Shown here one piece after another: positions 1 to 8,584 of a stretch of DNA of 64,000 bases; position 1 is the stretch's first letter; the number at the start of each line of letters is the position of its first letter. The position numbers and the translations under genes were made by a program. Location of the stretch: NCBI RefSeq assembly GCF_030818935.1, contig NZ_JAUTBD010000001.1, positions 3,286,001 through 3,350,000 on the forward strand, in the 5' to 3' direction. A model generated the notes under the pieces. That model was given only the letters and a program-made list of their open reading frames with translations. It was not told the origin of the DNA and ran no database searches. Source of the DNA: Microbacterium sp. SORGH_AS_1204 (GTDB lineage Bacteria > Actinomycetota > Actinomycetes > Actinomycetales > Microbacteriaceae).

Positions 1-298
1 GCGCCGGATCGAGCGCTCGCCGACCGTGGCTCGGCGCACGGCCGCCGAATGTCCGCTGTGTCGGCACCTGCGCGGGCGCCGCGCCGGCGGCTCAGGGTGC
101 GGACGGGACGTCCGCGCGCATCTCGGCAACTTTGTCACGAGGGTCACGCCGAGGAAATACAGCGGAAACGCGCGATTCCTAGCATCGGAGCATCGCCGGA
201 TGTTGGTCACACCAACACTGACGCAGCCGCCCCCGGCGGCTCGCCCCGCAGTCGTGGTTCCCGTCTCGACGCCTGTCTTCTCGCCCTCGGAGGCCCTC
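1..298. other. Upstream region with no recognised gene
   Basis: Open reading frames run through this stretch, but none resembles a known protein. One frame carries a CPLCRH motif near position 70, which alone is not enough to call a zinc ribbon. The distal part (143-185) holds a GlnR-like site and a promoter, described separately, so I treat it as the control region of the downstream operon. A gene from outside the window could end here unseen. Confidence 0.5.
143..185 (+). promoter_or_regulatory. GlnR-like triple half-site plus -10 box
   Basis: Three half-sites lie exactly 11 bp apart: GTCAC at 143, GAAAT at 154 and GAAAC at 165. After the last one come exactly 10 nt and then TAGCAT (180-185), a good actinobacterial -10. 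The known GlnR consensus is GTNAC-N6-GAAAC. Position over the -35 region fits an activator. It would drive the nitrogen-scavenging operon starting at 299; GlnR identity is inferred from the motif. Confidence 0.6.
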
Positions 299-1555
299 GT
301 GTCCGCCGCTCCACCCGTCTCGATCGCCGCGCTGCGTGGCGTGCGCCTCGCCTCCGGCGCGGTCGTCGACATCGCACTCGACGGCGACGAGGTGCTGGCG
401 GTGGTCCCCTCGGGCAGCCCCCTCCCCGACACCGACGGCGACGTGCTCGAGCTCGACGGGTACCTCGTCACCGCGGCCGGCGCGGAACCCCATGCCCACC
501 TCGACAAGTCGCAGTCGTGGGATGCCATCCAGCCCCCGTTCGGCGACCTCGAGCGCGCGATCGAGAGCTGGCACGCCTTCGCCCTGACGCTCGACGAGGA
601 CGACACTCTCAACCGGGCGCGCTCCACGACGCTGCGGATGCTGGCATCCGGAATCACCGCGGTCCGAACCCACGTCGACCTGCTCCGCGGCGACGACGCC
701 CTGACCGGCGTGCGCACCCTCGTCCGCCTGCGCGACGAGTTCGCCGGCCTCATGGACATCGAACTCGTCGCGCTCGGCGGCCCCACGATCGCCGACGACG
801 TGTTCGAGGCGGCCCTCGACGCCGGCGTCGATCTCGTCGGCGGCGCCCCGCACCTCGCCGACGATCCGATCGCCGATCTCGAGCGTCTCCTCGCCCTCGC
901 CCGCCGGCGCGACGTCGGCCTCGACCTGCACACCGACGAGAGCCTCGCCGGCGCAGACACCCTCGCCGCCTACGCCCGCGCTGTCACGGGCTGGCACCGT
1001 CCCCGGACCGCGGGGCACTGCGTGCGCCTGAGCATGATGGCCGAGGCCGACCTGGCCGGGCTCGCCGACGGCATCCGCGCCGCAGACATCGGGATCATCG
1101 CCCTACCCATCACGAACCTGTACCTGCAGGGATGGGACCTCGACCGGGCCGTCCCCCGCGGCATCGCGCCGATCGGGCGCCTCAAGGCCGCCGGCGTGCG
1201 CGTCGCGGCCGGCGCCGACAACGTGCGCGACCCGTTCAACCCCGTCGGGCGCTGCGACCACCTCGAGACCGCGTCCCTCCTCGTCAGCGCCGGCCATCTG
1301 CCGCCGGACGACGCGATGGATGCCGTGACCGTCGGCGCCCGCGATGTCATGGGCCTGCCGTTCGCCGGTCCCGTCGCCGGCGCCCGCGCCGACCTCGTCG
1401 CGGTGAAAGCCGCCTCGCTGGGGGACGCCGTCGCGTTCGCCAGCGCCGACCGCATCGTGATCCACCGCGGACGCCTCGTCAGCCGCACCACCGTCTCGAC
1501 CGAGACCGCGGCATCCGCCTCCCTCCGCCCCGCCGCACCCGCGACGGCGTCGTAG
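299..1555 (+). CDS. Cytosine-deaminase-like metal-dependent amidohydrolase
   Basis: About 418 aa. A HAHLDK metal motif lies at residues 65-70, followed by LHTDES, AGHCVRLS and GADNVRDPFNP, the ordered metal ligands and the conserved DP motif of the CodA branch of the amidohydrolase superfamily. These enzymes hydrolytically deaminate pyrimidines or open cyclic amides; the substrate here is not known. GTG at 299 is preferred because GGAG sits 6-10 nt upstream and the protein then starts just before the beta-sandwich. ATG at 200 would add a 33-residue proline-rich leader. It is first in an operon with an ABC importer behind a GlnR-like promoter, which points to scavenging of a nitrogenous ring compound. 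Confidence 0.8.
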   Translation: MSAAPPVSIAALRGVRLASGAVVDIALDGDEVLAVVPSGSPLPDTDGDVLELDGYLVTAAGAEPHAHLDKSQSWDAIQPPFGDLERAIESWHAFALTLDEDDTLNRARSTTLRMLASGITAVRTHVDLLRGDDALTGVRTLVRLRDEFAGLMDIELVALGGPTIADDVFEAALDAGVDLVGGAPHLADDPIADLERLLALARRRDVGLDLHTDESLAGADTLAAYARAVTGWHRPRTAGHCVRLSMMAEADLAGLADGIRAADIGIIALPITNLYLQGWDLDRAVPRGIAPIGRLKAAGVRVAAGADNVRDPFNPVGRCDHLETASLLVSAGHLPPDDAMDAVTVGARDVMGLPFAGPVAGARADLVAVKAASLGDAVAFASADRIVIHRGRLVSRTTVSTETAASASLRPAAPATAS

Positions 1556-1584
1556 CCCGCCCCCAACGGAAAGTGAGCGCCCCC

Positions 1585-2361
1585 GTGACCTTGGCCTCTC
1601 CCGCCCCGGCATCCGTCGCGGATCCCACCGCGCCGATCCTGGACTTCCGCAACGTCGCCATGACGTTCCCCAACGGCACCACCGCCCTCTCCGGCGTCGA
1701 CCTCACCGTCTCGCGCGGCGAATTCGTCAGCGTCGTCGGCCCCTCCGGCTGCGGAAAGTCGACCCTGCTGCGCATCGCGTCGGGACTCGAGACCGCGAGC
1801 GAGGGCACAGCCGTCGTCAACACCGATCGCATCGGCTACGTCTTCCAGGACGCGACGCTCCTTCCCTGGCGCGACGTGCAGTCGAACGTCGAGCTGCTGG
1901 CCGAACTGAACTGGCAGCCCAAGCGCGTACGCACGCCGAAGGCGCAGTGGGCGATCGATCTCGTCGGGCTCAACGGCTTCGAGAAGCACCTGCCCAAGCA
2001 GATGTCGGGCGGCATGAAGATGCGCGCCTCGCTCGCCCGCTCCCTCACCCTCGACCCCGAGCTCTTCCTCTTCGACGAGCCGTTCGGCGCCCTCGACGAG
2101 ATCACCCGCGAACGTCTGAACGACGAGCTCATCAAGATCTTCGTCGCGCAGAAGTTCGGCGGCCTGTTCATCACCCACTCGGTCTCCGAAGCCATCTACC
2201 TCTCCACCAAGGTCGTCGTGATGTCGGGACGCCCCGGCCACCTCGTCGACACCTTCGAGGTCCCCTTCGACATGCCCCGCGACCCCGAGATCCGCTACAC
2301 CGCGGAGTACGCGAAGCTCGTCGGCGAGGTCTCCCACGCCCTTCGGGAAGGACACTCATGA
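1585..2361 (+). CDS. ABC transporter ATP-binding protein, SsuB/TauB type
   Basis: About 258 aa. Walker A GPSGCGKST lies near residue 51, a Q-loop in FQDATLLPW, signature MSGGMKMRASLARS, Walker B LFLFDEPFGALDE and an H-loop in FITHSVSEA. This is the nitrate/sulfonate/taurine/thiamine-precursor class. GTG 1585 was chosen with GGAAAG 11 nt upstream; GTG 1573 in the same frame is possible but too close to that sequence. The stop overlaps the permease start as ATGA, so translation is probably coupled. It would power import of the substrate handled by the amidohydrolase upstream; substrate unassigned. Confidence 0.88.
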   Translation: MTLASPAPASVADPTAPILDFRNVAMTFPNGTTALSGVDLTVSRGEFVSVVGPSGCGKSTLLRIASGLETASEGTAVVNTDRIGYVFQDATLLPWRDVQSNVELLAELNWQPKRVRTPKAQWAIDLVGLNGFEKHLPKQMSGGMKMRASLARSLTLDPELFLFDEPFGALDEITRERLNDELIKIFVAQKFGGLFITHSVSEAIYLSTKVVVMSGRPGHLVDTFEVPFDMPRDPEIRYTAEYAKLVGEVSHALREGHS

Positions 2362-3248
2362 GCACCACGTCTGCAGAGCCGGTGACCGTCTCGTCGCCCG
2401 CGCCCACGGCATCCACTCCTCCGCCCACGCCCCCGCGGACCCGCACGAACCCCGCCCGGCGCGGCTTCGGCGCCCGGGCCGCCGTCGTCGGACCGCCGCT
2501 CGCGGTGCTCGTCGTGCTGCTCGGCGTCTGGTACGCCGTCTCGATCGGACTGGCCGCGTCGGGCAAGGGCTTCCTCATGCCCATGCCGCACGAGATGTTC
2601 ACCCTCGGCTTCTTCGATCCGCAGGTCGGCGCCGACATCTGGATCGCGCTCTTCCGCACGACCGGCGTCGCCCTCACGGGACTGTTCGTGGCCATGGTGC
2701 TTGGCATCGGATGGGCCATCGCGATGTCGCTGGCCCGCTGGGTCGAACGCTCCACCTACGCCTACGCGGTGATGCTCCAGTGCATCCCGATCCTCGCCCT
2801 CGTGCCGCTCGTCGGGTTCTGGTTCGGCTACGAATTCCTCGCCCGCGTGATCGTCTGCGTGCTCATCGCCCTGTTCCCGATGGTGTCGAACACGCTGTTC
2901 GGCCTGCAGTCGGTCGACAAGTCGCAGCGCGAGCTGTTCCGCCTGCAGAAGGCCAACAAGTGGACGGTGCTCACCAAGCTCACCCTGCCTGCCGCACTCC
3001 CGTCGATCTTCGTCGGCATGCGCACCTCCGCGGGGCTCTCGGTCATCGGCGCCATCGTCGGCGACTACTTCTTCCGCCGCGGCGAACCCGGCATCGGATC
3101 CCTCATCGCCAACTACCAGTCACGCCTGCAGAGCGCCGAGCTGTTCGCCGCCATCCTCGCTGCCTGCCTGCTGGGCGTCGCCATCTTCGCCTTCTTCGGC
3201 TGGCTGTCGAAGGTCGCCGTCGGGCGCTGGTACGACAGCACCCTCTGA
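2358..3248 (+). CDS. ABC transporter permease, SsuC/ThiX type
   Basis: 296 aa. A proline/threonine-rich cytoplasmic leader of about 40 residues precedes about six hydrophobic segments (first near residues 42-62). The coupling loop before the last membrane helices reads ELFRLQKANKWTVLTKLTLPAALP, the EAA-type motif that contacts the ATPase (shown here only as position about 193-217). The start overlaps the ATPase stop as ATGA. With the neighbouring ATPase and NMT1-type binding protein it completes a three-component importer of the BPD_transp_1 family. Confidence 0.88.
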   Translation: MSTTSAEPVTVSSPAPTASTPPPTPPRTRTNPARRGFGARAAVVGPPLAVLVVLLGVWYAVSIGLAASGKGFLMPMPHEMFTLGFFDPQVGADIWIALFRTTGVALTGLFVAMVLGIGWAIAMSLARWVERSTYAYAVMLQCIPILALVPLVGFWFGYEFLARVIVCVLIALFPMVSNTLFGLQSVDKSQRELFRLQKANKWTVLTKLTLPAALPSIFVGMRTSAGLSVIGAIVGDYFFRRGEPGIGSLIANYQSRLQSAELFAAILAACLLGVAIFAFFGWLSKVAVGRWYDSTL

Positions 3249-3264
3249 CCCGCACCCCTCCCCT

Positions 3265-3297
3265 CCGGATGCCGCGACCGCACACCGCGGCATCCGG
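3265..3297 (+). terminator. Hairpin between permease and binding-protein genes
   Basis: CCGGATGCCGCG (3265-3276) is perfectly complementary to 3286-3297 with a 9-nt loop. A second, bulged hairpin built on CCGGAC...GTCCGG follows at about 3306-3338. No U-tract follows. Inside an operon this could attenuate transcription or protect the upstream message rather than terminate. Confidence 0.5.
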
Positions 3298-3396
3298 ACC
3301 GCCCCCTCCGGACGCCGCGCCCGTACGCGGCGGTGTCCGGCGTACCCGAAACACCCGCACCCGAGAGCTCCACCCCGTCACAGAAAGCGAACCAGC

Positions 3397-4577
3397 ATGC
3401 AGCGCTCCACCCTCGTCCGCGGCACCGCCGTCACCGGCGCCGTCGCGATCGCCCTCACCCTCACCTCCTGCGCGCCGGCAGCGCCGCGGAGACCGCCCCC
3501 ACGGCCGCCGACATGGAGATCGGCTCCGTCGACCTCTCGGCCGACTGCCCCTCGACCATCGTCATCCAGACCGACTGGAACCCCGAAGCCGAGCACGGTC
3601 ACCTCTACGAGCTGCTCAAGGACGACTACACGATCGACGCCAACACCAAGGCGGTCAGCGGCCCCCTGATGTCGGACGGCGAGTACACCGGCGTCAACGT
3701 CGAGATCCGCGCGGGCGGCCCCGCGATCGGCTTCCAGACAGTCTCGGCGCAGATGTACCAGGACGACGCGATCACCCTGGGCTACGTCAGCACCGACGAG
3801 GCGATCCAGCTCTCGGGCACCACGCCGACCAAGGCCGTCTTCGCCCCGCTCGACATCAGCCCCACCATGGTCATGTGGGACCCCGCGACCTACCCCGACG
3901 TCAAGACGGTGGATGACGTCAAGAGCGCGCTCTCCGCCAACGGCGGCGTGTGGCGCTACTTCGACGGCTCGGCCTACATCGAGTACCTCAAGAGCGCCGG
4001 GCTCGCCGACGCGTCGATCCTCGACGGCTCGTACGACGGCACCCCGTCGAACTTCGTCGCCGCCGGCGGCAAGGACATGCAGCAGGGCTTCGCCTCGGCC
4101 GAGCCGTACGTGTACCAGAACGAGGTGTCGGCTTGGGGCAAGCCCGTCGACTTCGCGCTCATCCACGACGCCGGATGGCAGACGTACCAGTCGTCGATGT
4201 CGGTCAAGGCCGACAAGTTCGACGAGCTGTCGCCCTGCCTCACCAAGCTCGTGCCCGTGCTGCAGAAGGCCGGCGTCGCGTACTACGAGGACCCGTCCGC
4301 GGCCAACGCGCTCATCCTCGAGCTGGTCGACCAGTACGCCACCGGCTGGACCTACACCCAGGGCGTCGCCGACTACTCCGTCAAGACGCAGGTCGACCTG
4401 GGCCTCGTCGGCAACGGCACCGACTCCACCTACGGCAACTTCGACGAGAGCCGCTTCGACGACTTCTTCACCAAGGCGAGCAAGGTCTACACCGACCTCG
4501 GCACCCCGCCGGCGGCCGGTTACACCCCCGCCGACCTGTACACGAACGAGTTCATCGACACGTCGATCTCGTTCTGA
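3397..4577 (+). CDS. NMT1-type ABC substrate-binding lipoprotein, frameshifted at the lipobox
   Basis: The signal peptide (ATG 3397) ends in the lipobox LTSC with Cys25 encoded at 3469-3471. All homologous mature sequence (MEIGSVDLSADC... to DTSISF) is in another frame that becomes continuous from 3474. One missing G, so that GCG GCC follows the Cys codon, would restore a lipoprotein of about 393 aa. The mature part looks like an NMT1/THI5-like periplasmic binding fold of normal length. Either this is a sequencing or assembly error in a GC run, or the gene is inactivated by a 1-bp deletion. It follows the ATPase and permease genes of the same importer. Confidence 0.75.
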
Positions 4578-4635
4578 CCCGCTCGGCCCGGTCCGCATCC
4601 CGCGGGCCGGGCCGCCCGGCGTCACCCCGGCGGAG

Positions 4636-4731
4636 GCTTCGACAGGCTCAGCCACCCCGCGCCCAGGTCCCTGAGCCCGTCGAAGGGACCGGTACGACAA
4701 CACCACCCCGGTCGCCTCGACAGGCTCAGCC
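4636..4731. repeat. Interspersed palindromic repeat (TTCGACAGGCTCAG type)
   Basis: TTCGACAGGCTCAG appears near 4638 and TCGACAGGCTCAG again near 4717. Between them GGTCCCTGAGC...AAGGGACC forms an inverted counterpart at about 4666-4690. This resembles a repeat I know to be common between actinobacterial genes. It lies between the binding-protein gene and the FAD oxidase gene. Confidence 0.6.
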
Positions 4732-4780
4732 GCCTCCGCCCCCGGCATCCACCCCCACACGTTCCACCGGAGAAACACCC

Positions 4781-6112
4781 ATGAGCGACACCGCCACCCG
4801 CGTCCTCTCCCTCGAGGACGAGCTCCTCGACCTGCTCGGTCCCGCCGCCGTCAGCACCGAACCGCGCGTGCGCGAGCGCGCCAGCGTCGACGGGTCGCCC
4901 ATGTCGCCGATCATCGCCGCCCAGCTGCCGCTGGGTCTCGCCGACCTCGTCGTCTTCGCCGCGAGCGCCGAGCAGATCGCCACAGCCGTGGCCGCGGCAT
5001 CCCGTCACGGCGTTCCCGTCACCGTGCGCGGCAAGGGCACCGGCAACTACGGCCAGGCGATCCCGATGCAGGGCGGCCTCGTCATCGACACCACGCGCGC
5101 GAAGGCCATCATCGAGGTCGGCGACGGCTACATCACCGCCGAGGCCGGCACCCCGATGGTGCTGCTCGAGCAGGCCGCGTGGGCCGCGGGCCAGGCGTTG
5201 TGGATGTACCCCTCCACGGCGCAATCCACCATCGGCGGGTTCCTCTCGGGCGGCTCCGGGGGCACCGGCTCGATCGCCTACGGCTCCAACGACCGCGGCT
5301 TCGTCGCCGCGCTCGACGTCGTGCACGCCGACGGCAGCGACGAGATCCACCACGTCGAGGGCGACGAGGCCCAGAAGTACGTGCACAACTACGGCACCGC
5401 GGGCGTCATCGTGCGCGCGACCGTGCGCCTCGAGCCGCTTCGCGAGTGGCGCGGGCTGTGGGCGAGCTTCCCCGACTTCGCCGGCACGCTCTCCGTCGTG
5501 CAGACCATCGGCAACCTCGACCCCTCCCCGCGCCTGGTGTCGGGCGACGGGCCCGAGATCTCGGCATCCCTCCCCGCCGACGAGGCGATCCCCGAGGGCC
5601 GGTCGAGCCTGCGGGTGATCCTGGATGCCACCCAGATCGACGCCGTGACCGAGATCATCGAGGGCGCCGGCGGCCGCGTCGAGGCCGTGCGCGAGGGGCC
5701 GCAGGCCAGCATCCGGCTGTCGATGCTCAGCTACAACCACCCGATCGAGTGGTACCAGAAGAGCCAGCCGCACGAGGTGTTCCACCTCGAGGTCGCGGGC
5801 GCTCCTCTGGCCGAAGACATCGAGGCCGTCGAGGGCGTCTTCGCCGGCGGAAAGCTGCACATCGAGTCGACGAAGGCGTTCCCGATCGGCATGCTCGCCG
5901 CGCCATACGTCAGCGAGGAAGACGTGTACCGCGGCATCGCGGAGCTCAACGCGATCGGCGTCGGCGTGCACAACCCGCACCAGTGGAACGTCGACTTCAA
6001 CGTGGAGCAGACCATCGAGACGGCCCGCGTCACCGACCCCCACGGCCTGCTGAACCCCGGCAAGCTCAACCCCGACTACACCGGCGCGCGCAAGGGCGCG
6101 ATCATCTCATGA
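4781..6112 (+). CDS. FAD-binding oxidoreductase (VAO/GlcD family)
   Basis: 443 aa. An N-terminal FAD_binding_4 domain includes PVTVRGKGTGNYGQ and the pyrophosphate-binding region STIGGFLSGGSGGTGS (about 140-160). The C-terminus ends in the DPHGLLNPGKLNPDY motif typical of FAD-linked oxidases. Members oxidise alcohols, hydroxyacids or amines; substrate unknown. ATG 4781 has a GGAG 10-12 nt upstream. The stop overlaps the creatininase start as ATGA, linking both to the importer operon. A second, unrelated-length paralog lies at 53384-54799. Confidence 0.82.
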   Translation: MSDTATRVLSLEDELLDLLGPAAVSTEPRVRERASVDGSPMSPIIAAQLPLGLADLVVFAASAEQIATAVAAASRHGVPVTVRGKGTGNYGQAIPMQGGLVIDTTRAKAIIEVGDGYITAEAGTPMVLLEQAAWAAGQALWMYPSTAQSTIGGFLSGGSGGTGSIAYGSNDRGFVAALDVVHADGSDEIHHVEGDEAQKYVHNYGTAGVIVRATVRLEPLREWRGLWASFPDFAGTLSVVQTIGNLDPSPRLVSGDGPEISASLPADEAIPEGRSSLRVILDATQIDAVTEIIEGAGGRVEAVREGPQASIRLSMLSYNHPIEWYQKSQPHEVFHLEVAGAPLAEDIEAVEGVFAGGKLHIESTKAFPIGMLAAPYVSEEDVYRGIAELNAIGVGVHNPHQWNVDFNVEQTIETARVTDPHGLLNPGKLNPDYTGARKGAIIS

Positions 6113-6888
6113 CCCGCCTCCTCGCCGAGCTCAGCGGCCCCGCCGCGGCCGACGTCCTCACCGAGGACTCGATCCTCGTGCTCCCCACCGGCGCGATCGA
6201 GCACCACGGTCCGCACCTGCCCCTGGCGACGGATGCCATCGTGGCCGAGGCCTCGGCGACGGCCGCCGTCGCGCGGGCCGCAGCGCAAGGCCTCGACGTC
6301 TGGCAGCTGCCGACCCTGTCGATCACGAAGTCGGACGAGCACTCGTGGGCACCGGGGACGCTGTGGCTGACGCCCGAGACGATGCTGCAGACGGTCGTCG
6401 ACATCGGCCGCTCGATCCTCACGACCCGGGCGCGCACGCTGGTGTTCCTCAACGGCCACGGCGGCAACGTCGCCCTGCTGAACGTCGCGAACCGCGAGCT
6501 CCGGCGCCGCTTCGGCCTGCGCACGTTCTTCATGCCCGCCGCCCGCGTGCCCTCGTTCGACGGCACCGACGGCACGCCCGACGAGCACGGCACCGGCATC
6601 CACGCCGGCTACGGCGAGACGAGCATGATCATGCACCTGCGCCCCGAGCTCGTCGATCCGGCGAAGTTCCACGCCACGGTGCCCGCGCACATCGGCGACT
6701 TCCGCCACATCGGCTTCAACTCCAAGCCGGTGACGTTCGGGTGGCTGTCGAACGACTTCGGCCCCACCGGTGTGCTCGGCGACCCGACCGGGGCGAACGC
6801 CGAGGCCGGCGCGCGCATGTTCGAGGAGAGCGTGTCGTTCGTCGTCGAGGCGCTCGAGGAGATCAGCCGATTCGACTACACCGCGTGA
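6109..6888 (+). CDS. Creatininase-family amidohydrolase
   Basis: 259 aa, the usual length for the family. Metal-site motifs are PTGAIEHHGPHLPLATD near residue 30, FLNGHGGN near 115 and HAGYGETSMIM near 165. Members include creatininase and cyclic-amide hydrolases such as MftE; the substrate here cannot be read from sequence. It overlaps the oxidase by ATGA and shares its operon with an amidohydrolase and an importer, so hydrolysis of an imported cyclic amide is a reasonable inference. Confidence 0.85.
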   Translation: MTRLLAELSGPAAADVLTEDSILVLPTGAIEHHGPHLPLATDAIVAEASATAAVARAAAQGLDVWQLPTLSITKSDEHSWAPGTLWLTPETMLQTVVDIGRSILTTRARTLVFLNGHGGNVALLNVANRELRRRFGLRTFFMPAARVPSFDGTDGTPDEHGTGIHAGYGETSMIMHLRPELVDPAKFHATVPAHIGDFRHIGFNSKPVTFGWLSNDFGPTGVLGDPTGANAEAGARMFEESVSFVVEALEEISRFDYTA

Positions 6889-6905
6889 TCCCCGCGCGGC
6901 GGGGT

Positions 6906-7126
6906 GCACGACTCCTGCGGATGCAGCCCGTGGGCTCGTCCGCCCGGGCCGACACGAGGTCGTGCAGGAGTTGTGCGCCGCGTGGCGCCCGCGCGGCCGC
7001 GCGGGCGCCCCGCTCCGCCCTCGCGGCCGCGAGGGCGGAGCGTCGGGGTCTCCCGGCACAACTCCTGCACGACCGGTGTGCCGCCACCGGGCGGCGGCCT
7101 GAACGACGTCTCCGCAGGAGTTGTGC
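6906..7126. repeat. Two inverted copies of a 71-bp quasi-palindromic unit
   Basis: Unit 1 (6906-6976) is GCACGACTCCTGC, 40 nt, then GTCGTGCAGGAGTTGTGC. Unit 2 (7056-7126) is the same design inverted: GCACAACTCCTGCACGAC, 40 nt, then GCAGGAGTTGTGC. The 18-bp arms are exact reverse complements of each other. Between the units are two perfect palindromes, at 6984-7009 and 7013-7040. The cores are not alike. A third copy lies in the xanthine dehydrogenase gene. Function unknown; RNA hairpins with termination or stabilising effect are possible. Confidence 0.8.
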
Positions 7127-7144
7127 ACGCAGGGGAGCGGGCTC

Positions 7145-8356
7145 ATGACCGCTCCGGCCGAGACCGGGCAAGGCGTCCGGGCGTACGGGCAGGTGCTGCG
7201 CCTGCCCGGAGCGCGGTGGTTCGTCGCCGCCGGGATCCTCGCGCGCTTCCCCCGCGCGACCCTCTCGCTCGGCATCATCCTGCTCGTGTCGGCCACGACC
7301 GGCAGCTTCGCGTCGGCGGGCGTCGTGGTGGCGCCCCTCGTCGTCGGCATGGCCGTCGCCGCGCCGCTGTGGTCGTCGCGCATGGACCGGTTCGGCCAGG
7401 GCCGCGTGATCCTGGTGTCCCTCGGATGCCTCGTGCTCGCGGCATCCGTTCTGCTCGCCCTCGTGCTGGCGGGGGCGCCGTTCTGGACGTGGCTCATCGC
7501 CGCGTTCGTCACCGGCGCGGCCACCCCCGACCTCACCTCGGCCGTGCGCGCCCGCTGGACGGTGCTCGCGCCCGAGTCGCAGCGCGGGGCGGCCCTGGCG
7601 CTGGAGACCATCGCCGATCAGGTCGTCTTCATCAGCGGCCCGCCCGTGATCACCGCCGTCGCGGCCGCGCTCGACCCGGCGGTCGCGATGCTCGGCTCGC
7701 TCGCGCTGGGCGTGATCGGCGGGGTGTGGCTCGCGTCGCAGCGGCGCACGGAGCCCGCGCCGAGCCCCGGCCCCGCACGGCGCCGCCTGGTACTCCCGCC
7801 CCTCGGGGTGGTGCCCATCGCCCTGGCCTGCATCGCGCTCGGCGGGGTGTTCGGCGCGTTCGACGTGGGAATGGTCGGGTGGGCCGAGCTGAGCGAGCGA
7901 CCGTGGCTCGCGGGACCGGCGTTCAGCGCGCTGGCCGGTGCCATCGCCGTGGGCTCGATCATCACGGGCGCGCGGGCGTGGCGGATGTCGCCGTCCGCGC
8001 GCTTCATCGGCTTCGCGGGGCTCGCCGCGGCGGTGGCGCTCCTGCTTCCCCTCGCCGAGGGGACGGCACCGCTGCTGTTCGTCGCGATCCTCGCGCTCGG
8101 GCTCGCGGTGTCGCCGGTGATGGTGTCGGGGATCCTCGTGGCATCCGCCCGCGCCCCCGAAGGCCGCGTGACCGAGACCCTCGCCTACCCGACCGCGGCC
8201 ATGTCGCTCGGCGTGCCCATCGGCGGCGTGATCGCCGGGGCGGCCCTGGATGCCACGGGCCCCGCCGCCGCGCTCATCACCATCGCGGTGTCATTGGCGT
8301 GCGCCACGGCCATCGCCGCGGTCGGCGAGGCGCTGCTGCGGGCGGCGCGGCGCTGA
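7145..8356 (+). CDS. MFS transporter
   Basis: 403 aa with about 12 hydrophobic segments and the central basic loop (QRRTEP...ARRR near 200-215) of a major facilitator. ATG 7145 is preceded by AGGGGAG at suitable spacing. It comes after the 71-bp repeat pair, so it may be at the end of the upstream operon or have its own promoter. No substrate-specific motif is visible. Confidence 0.75.
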   Translation: MTAPAETGQGVRAYGQVLRLPGARWFVAAGILARFPRATLSLGIILLVSATTGSFASAGVVVAPLVVGMAVAAPLWSSRMDRFGQGRVILVSLGCLVLAASVLLALVLAGAPFWTWLIAAFVTGAATPDLTSAVRARWTVLAPESQRGAALALETIADQVVFISGPPVITAVAAALDPAVAMLGSLALGVIGGVWLASQRRTEPAPSPGPARRRLVLPPLGVVPIALACIALGGVFGAFDVGMVGWAELSERPWLAGPAFSALAGAIAVGSIITGARAWRMSPSARFIGFAGLAAAVALLLPLAEGTAPLLFVAILALGLAVSPVMVSGILVASARAPEGRVTETLAYPTAAMSLGVPIGGVIAGAALDATGPAAALITIAVSLACATAIAAVGEALLRAARR

Positions 8357-8444
8357 GGACGCCGCCCGTCCGTCGGGTGTCCATGGCGCGCGGCATCCGC
8401 GCGCCGCTCTGCCCCGCGTGCCCGCACCGCGGAGCCCGCGGCGG

Positions 8445-8526
8445 GCACAACGGCGGAAGTCGTCGCCGACACGCCGTGTCGGGCCGGCCGACGGCGGCGT
8501 GTCGGGCACGAACTCCGCCGTTGTGC
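8445..8526. terminator. Long stem-loop between convergent genes
   Basis: GCACAACGGCGGA (8445-8457) pairs with TCCGCCGTTGTGC (8514-8526). Inside, CCGACACGCCG (8466-8476) pairs with CGGCGTGTCGG (8495-8505). It lies between the convergent MFS and amidohydrolase genes and would work as a bidirectional terminator. No T-run is present. The GCACAAC/GTTGTGC ends recall the arms of the 71-bp unit. Confidence 0.6.
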
Positions 8527-8584
8527 TCGCGAGACGAGCCGGTCTCGGCCACGGCGAGTCGAGGAGGGCGTGCGAGAGGGCGGG

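Noticed and set aside
26..298. Zinc-ribbon-like N-terminal extension (CPLCRH) of the first amidohydrolase
   Set aside because: The promoter with GlnR-like half-sites and a -10 lies inside this stretch, and GTG 299 has a good ribosome-binding site, so the extension is unlikely to be translated.
4636..4731. Intergenic palindrome as part of the new repeat families
   Set aside because: The TTCGACAGGCTCAG sequence resembles an already common actinobacterial repeat and lacks the fixed 71- or 68-bp layout.
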